Source: Candidatus Hydrothermus pacificus (GTDB taxonomy: Bacteria; Hydrothermota; Hydrothermia; Hydrothermales; Hydrothermaceae). Taken from it: 64,000 nt of DNA. A model generated the notes under the pieces. That model was not told the origin of the DNA and did not search any database. It worked only from the letters and a program-made list of their open reading frames with translations. How positions within the stretch are numbered: the first letter of the stretch is position 1; each line of letters opens with the position of its first letter. The position numbers were made by a program, and so were the translations under genes. Location: the NCBI GenBank assembly GCA_002011615.1, contig MTOH01000009.1, positions 1 to 64,000 on the forward strand. The letters are read 5' to 3'. Shown here one piece after another: positions 17,371 through 25,501 of this stretch.

Positions 17371-18557
17371 AAGCCCTTTTTAAAAAGGAATTTCTTGATG
17401 TTATAAGGGATAAAAGAACCATAATAAGTATGATAATAATACCTGTTTTCGGGATTCCCTTGCTCATGATAATAATGGGTGGTATAATGAGAAAATCTGT
17501 TCAGGAATTGGCTGAAAAAAGATACAAAATAGGTGTTTATGAGAAGACCCAATTTAAAAAATTGATGGAAATCCTTGAGAGAGCCAATTTTAAAATTATA
17601 AGAACTTCAAGTCCAGAATCTTTACTTTATGAAAAGGAAATAGATGCTGGAATTGTTGTTGACAAAAAAAATGAAAAGTTTAAAATTCAGTTAATTTATG
17701 CTGTTGGAAGAGAGACTTCCGAGTTTGCGAAGAAAAAACTTGAAGATGTTTTAAATTCCCTTAAAGAAAAGATTTTTAAAGAAAAACTCAAAGAAAAGGG
17801 TGTTAAACCCGAAGAAATTGTTCCCTTTATTTTATCTGAAAAAAGTATTCAGGTAGGAAAAGGGGTTTTTGGATTTATATTCGGAACATTTCTTGGATAC
17901 ATAATCGTAATTTTGATGGTAACATCTGCAATGTATCCTGCAATAGACCTTATAACAGGAGAGAAGGAAAGGAGAACCCTTGAAATTCTGCTTTCATCTC
18001 CAGCAGGAGTTAACAGGGTAATAATTTCAAAAATACTTGTCGTTACGGTTGTTTCCTTTATCGCAGCAGTGCTAACCCTGATTTCCCTTTCAATAACCCT
18101 TTTAAAAGGTGGTGAATTACTGATGGGTTTAAAAAGTAGTGAATTACTTATGGGAAAAGAAGGGGAACAGTTTTCTTTTTTAAAAATGGTGAATTTAAAA
18201 GATATTTTTATCCTATTGACCCTTATCATTCCCTTTTCATTTTTAATTTCTTCTGTTGAAATAGCGATAACATCCTATGCAAGAAGTTATAAGGAAGCCC
18301 AGAGCCTTTTAACTCCCCTTAGCTTTGCTGTTATAATCCCTGCCTTTTACTCTTTTGTTCCTGCTTTAAGTTTTTCAGACTATCACTTTTTAATTCCTGT
18401 TTTAAACATTGCGGTCACAATAAAAAAACTCCTTCAGGGAGAATTTGTTTTAAAGGAATACCTTATAACACTTTTTTCAAATCTCCTCTACATGATTTTC
18501 GCATTCATTTACACTCTCAGAAATTTTAAAAGAGAAAAAATAATTTTCAGGGTTTAA
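17367..18557 (+). CDS. natB: NatB-like ABC-2 permease
   Basis: A 396-residue ABC-2 type permease: one N-terminal membrane helix, a large extracytoplasmic domain of about 140 residues, then five or six helices. The amphipathic motif LITGEKERRTLEILLSSP near residue 195 is characteristic of NatB and related exporters. With the preceding ATPase it should form an exporter, in the type case for Na+. Here the next gene is NikR, so metal or another cation is worth considering. Internal near-repeat: GGELLMGLKSSELLMG near residue 250. Confidence 0.85.
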   Translation: MKALFKKEFLDVIRDKRTIISMIIIPVFGIPLLMIIMGGIMRKSVQELAEKRYKIGVYEKTQFKKLMEILERANFKIIRTSSPESLLYEKEIDAGIVVDKKNEKFKIQLIYAVGRETSEFAKKKLEDVLNSLKEKIFKEKLKEKGVKPEEIVPFILSEKSIQVGKGVFGFIFGTFLGYIIVILMVTSAMYPAIDLITGEKERRTLEILLSSPAGVNRVIISKILVVTVVSFIAAVLTLISLSITLLKGGELLMGLKSSELLMGKEGEQFSFLKMVNLKDIFILLTLIIPFSFLISSVEIAITSYARSYKEAQSLLTPLSFAVIIPAFYSFVPALSFSDYHFLIPVLNIAVTIKKLLQGEFVLKEYLITLFSNLLYMIFAFIYTLRNFKREKIIFRV

Positions 18558-18558
18558 A

Positions 18559-18954
18559 ATGGCAAAAAAAAGGTTTGGTGTTTCCATAGATGAAAAACTC
18601 CTGAAAGAGTTAAATTTTTTTCTCAAAAAACAGGGATATAAATCCCGTTCCCATTTGATTGAAGAGCTTTTGAATGCATGGTTAAGGGAGAGAAAGTGGG
18701 AAAGAGAAAAAAAGGATGTTTATGCTGTTTTTATAATGGTTTATGAACATGAAAAAAGACAGATCTCAAAAAAACTTCTGGAAAAGGGTCACAGACATAC
18801 GGATGAGGTAATATCAACCCTCCACATTCATATTGACGAGAAAAACTGTCTTGAAATTACTGTTTTAAAGGGCAAGCCAGGTCATATAAGAAAGATTTCT
18901 GATGAGTTATCCGCAACAAAGGGTATTAAATACGGTAAATTGATAAGGGTTTAA
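18559..18954 (+). CDS. nikR: NikR-type nickel-responsive repressor
   Basis: A 131-residue protein: an N-terminal ribbon-helix-helix DNA-binding domain (residues 1-50, RFGVSIDEKLLKEL) and a C-terminal ACT-like metal domain. The square-planar nickel ligands of Escherichia coli NikR (His76, His87, His89, Cys95) are all present with the same spacing as His78, His89, His91 and Cys97. It therefore should sense Ni(II) and repress nickel uptake. It is the third gene of an operon with an ABC-2 exporter and a K+ channel, not with nikABCDE or another uptake system, which is an unusual setting. Confidence 0.9.
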   Translation: MAKKRFGVSIDEKLLKELNFFLKKQGYKSRSHLIEELLNAWLRERKWEREKKDVYAVFIMVYEHEKRQISKKLLEKGHRHTDEVISTLHIHIDEKNCLEITVLKGKPGHIRKISDELSATKGIKYGKLIRV

Positions 18955-19929
18955 ATGAGAATTTTTTTTAATATTCTCGGAATATTTTTATTAATATTTC
19001 TTGGAACCACAGGCTATATTTTAATAGAACATTTTGAATTTATTGATGCCCTTTATCAGGCTGTTATAACAATAACAACTGTCGGTTTCAGAGAAGTAAA
19101 ACCTTTAAGCCCTTCGGGAAAGATTTTTACGATTTTTTACCTTATTTTTGGTCTCGGTTTTGTATCCTATACAATTTTAAGTGTAGGACAGAGGATTTTT
19201 GAAATAACCCTTTTCGGATTTTTAACAAGAAGGAGAAAAAGGGGGTTAAGAAAAATGGAAAATCATTTTATAATATGCGGTTTTGGGAGGTTGGGACAGT
19301 TTGTCTCAAGGGAACTTGAAAAGGAAAAAAAGAAATTCATTGTAATAGAAAAGGAACCAGAAGGAATTGAGATTTTAAAAGAAAAAAACTATGCCTTCAT
19401 AGAGGGCGATGCAAGGGAGGAAGAAACCCTCATAAAAGCAGGTATAAAAAAGGCAAAGGGAATTGCCTGTCTTCTTGGAAATGATGCCGATAATCTCTAT
19501 GTTGTTTTTGCAGCAAAGGAGTTAAATCCCAATATCTTTATAGTTTCAAAAGCAGAGGATGAATTTTCCTATAAAAAACTCGTCAAGGCAGGTGCTCACA
19601 GAGTTATTCTTCCCTATGAAGAAGGAGGTATAAAAATTGCACAGACCCTTTTAAGACCCTCTCTTCTGGAATTCGTTGATTTCATTGTTCAGAGGGAGCA
19701 TCTCAGTTTAAGGGTTGAGGAGCTGGAAGTCAAAGAAGGGAATGAATTTGCGAATAAACCATTAAAAGATTCGGGCTTAAGACAGAAATACGGGATGATA
19801 GCAATAGCAATAAGAAGACAGGGCAAAATGATTTTTAATCCCGCACCAGAAGAAATAATAAGGCCCGGAGATGTTTTAATCCTTATGGGTGAGGTTAAAA
19901 ACTTTGAGAAGATGAAAAATCCTTTCTAA
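18955..19929 (+). CDS. Two-TM potassium channel with RCK domain
   Basis: A 324-residue MthK-like channel. Helix one is residues 3-22, the pore helix and filter run 31-45 with TVGF (a variant of TVGYG, as seen in some bacterial channels), and helix two is 57-77. An RCK N domain follows with a Rossmann loop (FIICGFGRLG near residue 98) and an aspartate-rich GDARE, then an RCK C domain ending near 320. The RCK domain gates the pore by ligand or ion binding. The ATG directly follows the nikR stop codon. Confidence 0.87.
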   Translation: MRIFFNILGIFLLIFLGTTGYILIEHFEFIDALYQAVITITTVGFREVKPLSPSGKIFTIFYLIFGLGFVSYTILSVGQRIFEITLFGFLTRRRKRGLRKMENHFIICGFGRLGQFVSRELEKEKKKFIVIEKEPEGIEILKEKNYAFIEGDAREEETLIKAGIKKAKGIACLLGNDADNLYVVFAAKELNPNIFIVSKAEDEFSYKKLVKAGAHRVILPYEEGGIKIAQTLLRPSLLEFVDFIVQREHLSLRVEELEVKEGNEFANKPLKDSGLRQKYGMIAIAIRRQGKMIFNPAPEEIIRPGDVLILMGEVKNFEKMKNPF

Positions 19930-19936
19930 ATGGTAA

Positions 19937-20929
19937 TTAATTTCCTCCGCTTAGTGCCTGAATTGTGTTTTCAAGGAGGGAATTTGCATAGTCAAAGTTG
20001 TGAACTCCGTGTCCTTCTTTTACAAACAGGTAATTCCAGAGACCTCCTGCAAGATTTCTCGGCCAGTTACCGGCGACCGCATGATCTGTTGAATCCATTA
20101 TTCCAGCATTTATAAGTATTGTTCTTAAAGAATCAAGATTGGCTTCAAGAATTGAATCTGCGGTTTCAAATTCAGAAACAGGGTCAGAATGACATTCTTC
20201 ACATCCTGCAGTCAGGAGTTCTGTCTGACCATGGTATTCATAAAACATGTTCATTGTATGACCGCCTGCCTGTGAACCGTAAGGTTCTGCCATATGACAC
20301 TCTGGACATCCTCCTGTGATGGCTGAGTAATGAGGAGTGCTGGGATAATTTCCTGAAAATTCCTCAAAACCTCCCTGACCCGAAATTAGGTTTGCAACAG
20401 GGCTGTGATGAGGTCCCCAGTAGGGTCCCCATATATAAACTGTATCCTGACCAGAAGGTATTACATCCGATGCCCTTGACTGGTGACAGTTGGCACACAG
20501 ATTTCCTGCGCCCATGTCAAATGTTCCACCCTCTCTTAAATTAACTGTGGCAGTTGTTTTTAACTGAAAATCTTCCCATGTGTAGGTTTCGTGAATATTA
20601 TGACAGGTTCTGCAGTTGGGTGGTGTGGGGTTTACAATTGATTGGGTTGTGTCACCACCTTCAACAAGAACTATGAATCCTTCATGGGTGTGACATCCTG
20701 CGCAGGGGAAATAATCCCTTTCATAGTTTCCACCGAGATAATGAGTGGAGTTCTGATACTGAATTTCTCTTGCAAGAATTTCAGTGTTGTCGGAATGACA
20801 GGTACTGCACAATTCTGTTCCAGGAGGACCTTGAGGTCCCTCAGGGCCCTTACAGGATATACCCAGAAGAAAAACAGCTGATAAAATTATCGCTACACCC
20901 CATACAGGTCCTTTCTTTATCCTTTTCAT
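19937..20929 (-). CDS. Six-heme c-type cytochrome lipoprotein
   Basis: A 330-residue exported lipoprotein: signal LSAVFLLGISC with lipobox Cys26, then a collagen-like GPEGPQGPPG linker. Six CxxCH heme sites follow (CSTCH, CAGCH, CRTCH, CANCH, CPECH, CEECH), spread over residues 40-250, with many extra histidines as possible distal ligands. The C-terminal 80 residues are heme-free and helical. Probably an outer-membrane or surface electron carrier. It is transcribed divergently from a barrel/cytochrome operon with a 140-base shared promoter region and very likely works with it. It converges on the K+ channel gene with only seven bases between stops. Confidence 0.9.
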   Translation of the reverse strand: MKRIKKGPVWGVAIILSAVFLLGISCKGPEGPQGPPGTELCSTCHSDNTEILAREIQYQNSTHYLGGNYERDYFPCAGCHTHEGFIVLVEGGDTTQSIVNPTPPNCRTCHNIHETYTWEDFQLKTTATVNLREGGTFDMGAGNLCANCHQSRASDVIPSGQDTVYIWGPYWGPHHSPVANLISGQGGFEEFSGNYPSTPHYSAITGGCPECHMAEPYGSQAGGHTMNMFYEYHGQTELLTAGCEECHSDPVSEFETADSILEANLDSLRTILINAGIMDSTDHAVAGNWPRNLAGGLWNYLFVKEGHGVHNFDYANSLLENTIQALSGGN

Positions 20930-21009
20930 CTTTCACCTCCCATTTTTAAAGTGATATGATTATTAAGTATTATTTATATAAAAAGCAAATTAAATATTAA
21001 TTAACTGCA

Positions 21010-21038
21010 TTGAAATTTAAAAACGAAACCTGTATTAT
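21010..21038 (+). promoter_or_regulatory. Promoter of the porin-cytochrome operon
   Basis: TTGAAA (21010-21015), a 17-base spacer and TATTAT (21033-21038) predict a start near 21045. AGGAGGA follows and the ATG is at 21073. Confidence 0.6.
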
Positions 21039-21072
21039 TATAAACTTATTTATAAATATAGGAGGAATTTTT

Positions 21073-22236
21073 ATGAGAAAATTGTTTTTCATATTTATGA
21101 TTGCGGGTTTTCTCTATTCCGCCAGTTTTACTGGAAGTCTTGATTTTAGATACTATCCGAGAGCAACATCAGATACAACGGTTTTTCACTCCTACTTTCA
21201 CAGAACAAATCTGGGTTTCTCTCAGATTTTCGGGGACAGGTTATCCCTTTTTATATCCTTCTATGTCCCCTCAACTCAGAATGGAGAAAATCTGAGAGAG
21301 ACTGAATTCAGATTTTTTTATGGTTATACTGAGTTTAATCTCTTAAATGGTCTTTTTTTCAGGGCAGGCAGACAGTTTACCACCTTTGGCTTTGGAAACA
21401 TATATGATGGCTTGAGTGTCTACTACAAAAACCATAAATTTAATTTTGAAATTTACGGTGGGTTTAAATCTCCCTATGACCAGTCCTTTGAGATTCAGGA
21501 TTCTTCCTATGTTCTGGGTGCCAAATTCTTTTTAAGACCCTTTAAAAACTCGAGGGGAGTTATAAGTTACCACAGAGAATGGATGAAATCAGAAAGAGAC
21601 TTTGAGGGAATTTACTTCAGCAATTACTTCAACCTGATGGGATTCCATAATCATATAAAACTCTGTTACGACCTCATCTCTCAGAATATACACAGATTAT
21701 GTGTCGGAACCGCAAGAAACTTTGAAAGGATATTCTTTTCCATAAATTTCCTTGATTATAAGCCCGTTTTCTCAGAAGGATTTTTGCTTTCTGATTTTGA
21801 AATTGAAAGGAAAAGGTTTTTAACAGCAGGCATTGACATAAATCTCTGGAGAAATTTGTGGTTTGAAACAGGCGCAAGTTTTAACTTCATATCAGACACT
21901 TCTTCTGCAAAGGAATACTCCCTTGGTATCTCTTTAAAACCATGGATTTCAGCAGGTCTGAGATTTGGAAATGGTTATCAACTTGACGAAAACTTTTACT
22001 ATGTGAGTTTAAATATTCCATTTAAAAATATTCTGACCCTTTACGGAAGCACAAGTTATCATACCTATGAGGTCTATGAAACAGAGGAAGCATTTTCCTG
22101 GAGAGTGGGTTTAAAAACAGGTTATTTTAAGAATCTAAGGGGACAGTTTGAAATTCAGGAATTTGTGAATGAGGAATACAACTACGATTACAGATTTCTA
22201 TTTTCTTTAACTTACAAATTCAGAGGGAGGCTATAA
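21073..22236 (+). CDS. Outer-membrane beta-barrel (porin-like) protein of a cytochrome operon
   Basis: A 387-residue protein starting at ATG 21073, eight bases after AGGAGGA; an upstream TTG at 21010 lies inside the promoter. A signal peptide (MRKLFFIFMIAGFLYSA) is followed by about 370 residues of alternating aromatic/polar strands ending in a terminal aromatic strand (LFSLTYKFRGRL), typical of outer-membrane barrels with perhaps 16 to 18 strands. No specific family is recognised, and it is much shorter than MtrB (about 700). It is followed two bases later by an eleven-heme cytochrome, an arrangement like porin-cytochrome electron conduits. Confidence 0.78.
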   Translation: MRKLFFIFMIAGFLYSASFTGSLDFRYYPRATSDTTVFHSYFHRTNLGFSQIFGDRLSLFISFYVPSTQNGENLRETEFRFFYGYTEFNLLNGLFFRAGRQFTTFGFGNIYDGLSVYYKNHKFNFEIYGGFKSPYDQSFEIQDSSYVLGAKFFLRPFKNSRGVISYHREWMKSERDFEGIYFSNYFNLMGFHNHIKLCYDLISQNIHRLCVGTARNFERIFFSINFLDYKPVFSEGFLLSDFEIERKRFLTAGIDINLWRNLWFETGASFNFISDTSSAKEYSLGISLKPWISAGLRFGNGYQLDENFYYVSLNIPFKNILTLYGSTSYHTYEVYETEEAFSWRVGLKTGYFKNLRGQFEIQEFVNEEYNYDYRFLFSLTYKFRGRL

Positions 22237-22237
22237 A

Positions 22238-23056
22238 ATGAAAATACTTTTTATCTTGCCCTTTATATTCGGAGTTTTGGATAAGTTTTCCCATAAGATT
22301 CATATGGAAAACGAAGTTGAATGCAATGTGTGTCATGCAAAGGCAGAAAAAAGCGGGCATCTTAAAGATATTTTAATTCCTGAAAAAAATGTATGTCTTG
22401 ACTGTCATGAAAAAACATATGAGTTCAAAATTCCGAAGGGCTTAAATATAAAAGACTTCTCCCACAAAAATCATCTCAAAAGAGTTAAAACCTGCAATAA
22501 CTGTCATTTAAGGGATAAAGAGATTGTTATGCCTTCAATGAATACCTGTTATAACTGTCATAATAGAAAAGTTGCGGTTCAGGAATGTGATATTTGCCAT
22601 TCAGGAAACGAAAGTTTTTTCCAGAAGTTTCATGAAAAGGGATTTAAAAACTCCCATGGAATTACTGCAAAGGACGATGTTGAGGAATGCTATATGTGTC
22701 ATTCCTTTTCAGAAGAATACGAATTATTATCTGCAATCGTCCCCTCCTGTTCAAAGTGTCACTTTGAAGAAAATGTAACCTTTGATGTTCATCCAGAAAA
22801 CTTTTCATATACCCATCCTGTTTCCTTTAAAAAAAGAGAATCCGATTGCCTTTCCTGTCATGAAAACTATTCCTCCTGCATAACATGCCATAAGAATGAA
22901 TTTGTTTATCCTGCAGTTCACAATAATCCTGAATGGGCAGAGATAAAGGAAGGTGGTCTTCATAAAAAGTATTTTGAAAGGGACCCTGAATACTGTGCCA
23001 CTTGTCATCTTGAAAAAGAACCTGTTTGCACAGGCTGTCACGGAGGTGAAAAATGA
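22238..23056 (+). CDS. Eleven-heme c-type cytochrome
   Basis: A 272-residue exported cytochrome with eleven CxxCH motifs, in order CNVCH, CLDCH, CNNCH, CYNCH, CDICH, CYMCH, CSKCH, CLSCH, CITCH, CATCH and CTGCH: one heme per 25 residues. Repeated FSHKxH segments near residues 18 and 75 are the c3/c7-type pattern in which a preceding His ligates a heme. A short signal (MKILFILPFIFGVL) has no lipobox, so it should be periplasmic or held inside the barrel. Density and length are like decaheme MtrA-type proteins. It sits two bases after the barrel gene and overlaps the next gene by ATGA. Confidence 0.92.
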   Translation: MKILFILPFIFGVLDKFSHKIHMENEVECNVCHAKAEKSGHLKDILIPEKNVCLDCHEKTYEFKIPKGLNIKDFSHKNHLKRVKTCNNCHLRDKEIVMPSMNTCYNCHNRKVAVQECDICHSGNESFFQKFHEKGFKNSHGITAKDDVEECYMCHSFSEEYELLSAIVPSCSKCHFEENVTFDVHPENFSYTHPVSFKKRESDCLSCHENYSSCITCHKNEFVYPAVHNNPEWAEIKEGGLHKKYFERDPEYCATCHLEKEPVCTGCHGGEK

Positions 23057-23274
23057 AGAAAATTCTTATATTGATTACAATTTTTGCATTTTTCGCAGGC
23101 TGTGCAGAAAAAAGCACAGAGGTTGAAAAAAGAGTTCATCCAGATGAATGGATTTTTGAACATGATGATAAAGTTGAAAATCTTGGAAGTCCTGAAAGCT
23201 GTTTTTCATGCCACTTGTATGATGAGGATAAAGGCGAAATTCCTGCCTGTTTGAGCTGTCATAGTTTGAAATAA
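23053..23274 (+). CDS. Small two-heme cytochrome lipoprotein
   Basis: A 73-residue lipoprotein: signal ILITIFAFFAGC with lipobox Cys17, a charged linker, then two heme motifs (CFSCH and CLSCH) in the last 25 residues. It is translationally coupled to the eleven-heme gene. The small size suits an electron-transfer subunit docked on the conduit. No named family is recognised beyond multiheme c-type. Confidence 0.85.
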   Translation: MKKILILITIFAFFAGCAEKSTEVEKRVHPDEWIFEHDDKVENLGSPESCFSCHLYDEDKGEIPACLSCHSLK

Positions 23275-23289
23275 AAGAGAGGTGTTACA

Positions 23290-23904
23290 ATGGTGGAGAT
23301 TTTAATTGTACTCATGGCCTATACAAACCTCACAGGTTATGCAGGTTCACCTGCGAGTAACGGATACTGTGCTGCATCATGTCATGGCAATGGAACATTC
23401 CAGCTCAATGTAAACGGGTTTCCACAGACCTATACACCCGGTCAGTTCTATACGATAACTGTTTCTGCGGGGAGCGGAACCATAAAAAATTTCAACCTCT
23501 GTATCCTTGATGGTTCAAATAGTTCTGCAGGGACTCTTCAACCAGGTTCAAATACAGAGACCTATTCCCACTCTGGTGAAGGAACAGGTATACACGGGAG
23601 TAGCCCAAACCAGTCTTCCTATGATTTTGTATGGATTGCTCCTGTACAGGGAACAGGCACAGTGACCCTTTATGTTGCTGCTCATCAGGGTAATAAAAAC
23701 GGCCCGAATCAGAACTTGACTCTTACATCCCAGGAGGGTTTAAGTGTTGAAGAGAGTTTTTCTCCAGTAAAAGAAAGCCCAGAATATGGGATAAAAATTT
23801 ACAGTGTTACAGGAAAACTGATTTCCAGAAAAGAGTTTAAAAACAAGAAAGGGATTTATTTTATAAAATCAGGAGGTAAATTCAGGAAAGTGATTAAATA
23901 TTAA
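23290..23904 (+). CDS. Surface protein with Reelin-like/choice-of-anchor V domain and sorting tail
   Basis: A 204-residue secreted protein. After a short hydrophobic start the motif TGYAGSPASNGYCAASCHGNG fits the GxTGAPG...CxxCH opening of choice-of-anchor V (Reelin-like) domains; here the spacing is CxxxCH, an atypical heme-site pattern. A beta-rich domain to about residue 150 ends in TVTLYVAAHQGNKNG, also family-typical. The last 50 residues (IKIYSVTGKLISRKEF, then KGIYFIKSGGKFRKVIKY) match type IX-like sorting domains. It is the last gene of the cytochrome operon, 15 bases downstream, so it is probably displayed on the surface beside the conduit. Confidence 0.72.
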   Translation: MVEILIVLMAYTNLTGYAGSPASNGYCAASCHGNGTFQLNVNGFPQTYTPGQFYTITVSAGSGTIKNFNLCILDGSNSSAGTLQPGSNTETYSHSGEGTGIHGSSPNQSSYDFVWIAPVQGTGTVTLYVAAHQGNKNGPNQNLTLTSQEGLSVEESFSPVKESPEYGIKIYSVTGKLISRKEFKNKKGIYFIKSGGKFRKVIKY

Positions 23905-23917
23905 AATTCTTTCCTGC

Positions 23918-23947
23918 TTTACTTTTCCCTTAAAAAACTCTTATAAT
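23918..23947 (+). promoter_or_regulatory. Probable promoter of the cold-shock gene
   Basis: TATAAT at 23942-23947 with a weak TTTACT (23918-23923) 18 bases upstream. GGAGGTG then precedes the ATG at 23979. The short leader shows no obvious cold-shock box. Confidence 0.4.
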
Positions 23948-23978
23948 CAAAATATCAAAATACATTTGGAGGTGTATA

Positions 23979-24206
23979 ATGTCAGAAAGACGTAAAGGCA
24001 GGGTTAAGTGGTTTAACCCTAAAAAAGGATACGGGTTTATAACACCCGACGATGGTTCAAAGGATCTGTTTGTTCACTACTCAGATATAGAAGGTGAGGG
24101 ATTCAAAAGTCTGGAAGAAGGAGATGCAGTGTCATATGAAGTGGAGCAGAGCGATAAGGGATTGAGAGCAATCAAAGTTAGAAGGGAGACAAAAGGCGGT
24201 ATTTGA
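23979..24206 (+). CDS. cspA: Cold-shock protein (CspA family)
   Basis: A 75-residue single OB-fold RNA/DNA-binding chaperone. RNP1 is KGYGFI (residues 16-21) and RNP2 is DLFVHY (28-33), within the family pattern [15 protein letters not shown]. It binds single-stranded RNA and aids transcription antitermination and translation. Its C-terminal codons overlap the -35 box of the following tRNA promoter. Confidence 0.95.
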   Translation: MSERRKGRVKWFNPKKGYGFITPDDGSKDLFVHYSDIEGEGFKSLEEGDAVSYEVEQSDKGLRAIKVRRETKGGI

Positions 24207-24231
24207 AATAGAAAGCAAACACTTGTATAAT
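24203..24231 (+). promoter_or_regulatory. Promoter of tRNA-Ala
   Basis: TTGAAA (24203-24208), a 17-base spacer and TATAAT (24226-24231) predict a start near 24238, ten bases before the tRNA. The -35 box overlaps the cold-shock gene stop codon. Confidence 0.65.
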
Positions 24232-24247
24232 TAAAAACTTTAAAACC

Positions 24248-24320
24248 GGGGCCGTAGCTCAGATGGGAGAGCGTGAGGCTGGCAGTCTCAAGGTCGTGGG
24301 TTCGAAGCCCACCGGCTCCA
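24248..24320 (+). tRNA. tRNA-Ala (anticodon GGC)
   Basis: A 73-base cloverleaf. Acceptor GGGGCCG pairs with CGGCTCC (one G-U), the D arm is GCTC/GAGC, the anticodon stem is TGAGG/TCTCA with loop CTGGCAG (anticodon GGC), and the T arm is GTGGG-TTCGAAG-CCCAC. Discriminator A73. The CCA end is not encoded (GGA follows), so it must be added by a nucleotidyltransferase. The transcript runs directly into the TPR lipoprotein gene 11 bases later. Confidence 0.95.
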
Positions 24321-24331
24321 GGAATAAGGGA

Positions 24332-25501
24332 ATGAAAATGGTTAAAGCGGGAATAGCAATTTTGTTACTTGTTTGTGCAAGCCCACAGACTAAAAAAGAA
24401 GCCCGTAGTTCTGAAGAAAAAAGGGTTCAGGAGGCATACGAACCTTCTAAGGAAGCGAAAGCGAGTTATATAAGAGCCCTTTCTTATTATCAGCAGGGGA
24501 AGTTTGAAGATGCCCTGACATACTATAAAGAAGCTTATGAAAAAGACCCTAATTTTATAGATGCTGCTGTTGGGATGGGGAACTGCTACATTGCCCTTAG
24601 AAAATTTGAGGAGGCTGAAAAAGTATTTAGTGCTCTTGTGAAAAAACATCCCGAAGACCCGCGAGGTTATGAGGGGCTTGGATTTCTTTACGGATTTTGC
24701 AAAAAAGGTTATCAGAAGGGTAGGCTTTATTATCTGAAAGCTCTTGAAAAAAAACCTGAGGATATGGGAATAATTTTCAATCTCGCAACCCTTTCAGAAA
24801 ATTATGATAAAAAAGAAGCTGATAGTCTTTATAAAGTTATACTTTCAAAAAATCCGAATCATGCAGGAACAATAAAGAAATACCTGATATTTCTCGTGAA
24901 AGAAAAGAATTTTAAAGAGGCATTAAGATATGCCTATAAAGCAGAAAGCCTTTTTACAAATGATACCGAAGTGAGAACAAAACTTATAGAAGTTTTCTAC
25001 AACGCAAAGGAATATACAAGGGCGCTTGAACATGCAAATTTTGTAATTTCCAGATTTCCAAATATTGCTTCACTGTATATAGAAAGAGGTGATATATATT
25101 CTGCTCTTAAGAAGTACTCAAATGCCCTTTCTGATTATAATATGGCTCTCAAGATAGAGCCTGATAACGCTCTTGCTCTTTTAAGGAAAGCCGATTTGCT
25201 TGTCAGGATAGGAAGAGCTTACGAGGGCATAAATTCTGCAAAAAAAGCAATCAATATTGGATTTTCTGATGTTCAATTAAAAGCATTTGCCTATTCAATA
25301 GTTGGTGATGGATATAAGAAAATTGCGGAATCCCTTTCAAAAAATAGTGACAGAGATTCTGCAATAAAGACCTATAAGACTGCCATAACCTGGTATAAGA
25401 AAACAAAATCTCTCGGCAGAACAGCCTATTACTCCTATGCTGATGGGAATGTAAAAGTTTGTGAGGAGAGGATAAGAAAACTTCTGGGTATAAGACCATG
25501 A
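24332..25501 (+). CDS. Tetratricopeptide-repeat protein, probably exported
   Basis: About 389 residues from ATG 24332 (ATG 24338 is equally possible). The open frame upstream overlaps the tRNA and is not coding. A hydrophobic N-terminus (AGIAILLLVCASPQ) looks like a signal with an imperfect lipobox. Eight to nine TPR units fill residues 50-370, for example ALTYYKEAYEKDPNFIDAAV and ALSDYNMALKIEPDNALALL. It is likely an envelope scaffold protein; no partner is identified. The next gene overlaps by ATGA, forming a four-gene operon that ends in a BamA-like barrel. Confidence 0.82.
   Translation: MKMVKAGIAILLLVCASPQTKKEARSSEEKRVQEAYEPSKEAKASYIRALSYYQQGKFEDALTYYKEAYEKDPNFIDAAVGMGNCYIALRKFEEAEKVFSALVKKHPEDPRGYEGLGFLYGFCKKGYQKGRLYYLKALEKKPEDMGIIFNLATLSENYDKKEADSLYKVILSKNPNHAGTIKKYLIFLVKEKNFKEALRYAYKAESLFTNDTEVRTKLIEVFYNAKEYTRALEHANFVISRFPNIASLYIERGDIYSALKKYSNALSDYNMALKIEPDNALALLRKADLLVRIGRAYEGINSAKKAINIGFSDVQLKAFAYSIVGDGYKKIAESLSKNSDRDSAIKTYKTAITWYKKTKSLGRTAYYSYADGNVKVCEERIRKLLGIRP

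Noticed and set aside
16956-17552. Two overlapping antisense open frames (198 and 162 codons) across natA/natB
   Set aside because: Both are shadows of well-identified genes in frames unrelated to any family.
24263-24331. In-frame extension of the TPR gene upstream
   Set aside because: It overlaps the tRNA-Ala gene; translation must begin at 24332 or 24338.
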